Below are positions 5,952 to 6,212 of a stretch of 6,212 nucleotides of DNA, piece by piece; the first letter of the stretch is position 1; the number at the start of each line of letters is the position of its first letter. The DNA is taken from positions 1-6,212 of the forward strand of contig JAGHAD010000140.1 of the NCBI GenBank assembly GCA_021161685.1, given 5' to 3'. The notes beneath the pieces were generated by a model. That model worked only from the letters and a program-made list of their open reading frames with translations, was not told the DNA's origin and did no database searches. The stretch is from Thermoplasmata archaeon. Lineage in GTDB: Archaea; Thermoplasmatota; E2; DHVEG-1; B18-G2. Both the position numbers and the translations under genes were made by a program.

Positions 5952-5993
5952 TTTCCATCGATGCAGTGCTTTGATGCGTATTTGGATCCCGAT

Positions 5994-6008
5994 ACCAAAC
6001 TTATTAAA
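5994..6008 (+). promoter_or_regulatory. BRE/TATA promoter of the epimerase gene
   Basis: ACCAAAC followed by TTATTAAA (6001-6008) resembles a BRE plus TATA box. Its centre lies 26-27 bases before the ATG at 6031, predicting a leaderless transcript. No Shine-Dalgarno sequence is seen before that ATG, which agrees. Confidence 0.55.
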
Positions 6009-6015
6009 ACCATAA

Positions 6016-6212
<197 letters not shown>

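Overview
This window looks archaeal, most likely from a thermophilic euryarchaeote-like lineage; I cannot name the genus. The evidence is TATA boxes of the TTTAAA or TTATTAAA type about 26 bases upstream of start codons that have no or almost no leader. Codon use is rich in AGA, AGG and ATA, the gene set is archaeal in style, and one putative terminator is T-rich with no hairpin. The strongest Shine-Dalgarno site lies inside an overlapping gene pair, where a leaderless start is impossible.

Left end (1-1554): the C-terminal part of a clan CD cysteine peptidase of the gingipain (C25) type reads rightward in from outside the window. Its end overlaps the tail of a convergent flavodoxin gene by 42 bases.

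Centre (1587-4915): this is the most interesting part. Four genes appear to form one system. A secreted protein carries an alpha/alpha-barrel (prenyltransferase/squalene-cyclase-like repeats) followed by a DUF4430-like beta domain. This is the same two-domain order as animal intrinsic factor and transcobalamin. It is divergently transcribed from an ArsR-type regulator whose C-terminal half also resembles a DUF4430 domain. Convergent to the regulator is a two-gene operon: a membrane-anchored DUF4430 protein, overlapping by 8 bases an integral membrane protein of the DUF6580 (ECF S-component-like) type. The promoters of the barrel gene and of this operon share an identical 9-bp motif, GATAACGAT, 12 and 13 bp upstream of the TATA box. 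My reading is a ligand-capture and uptake module, with cobalamin/corrinoid as the leading but unproven candidate, controlled by a regulator that senses the ligand with the same kind of domain. No ECF ATPase or T subunit is in the window.

Right end (4988-6212): a decayed secreted alpha/beta-hydrolase (carboxylesterase-like) gene on the minus strand has three frame changes and a premature stop. After it comes a 111-base spacer and the first 60 codons of a rightward NAD-dependent nucleotide-sugar epimerase/dehydratase, which runs out of the window. No RNA genes, CRISPR arrays, insertion sequences or origins were seen.
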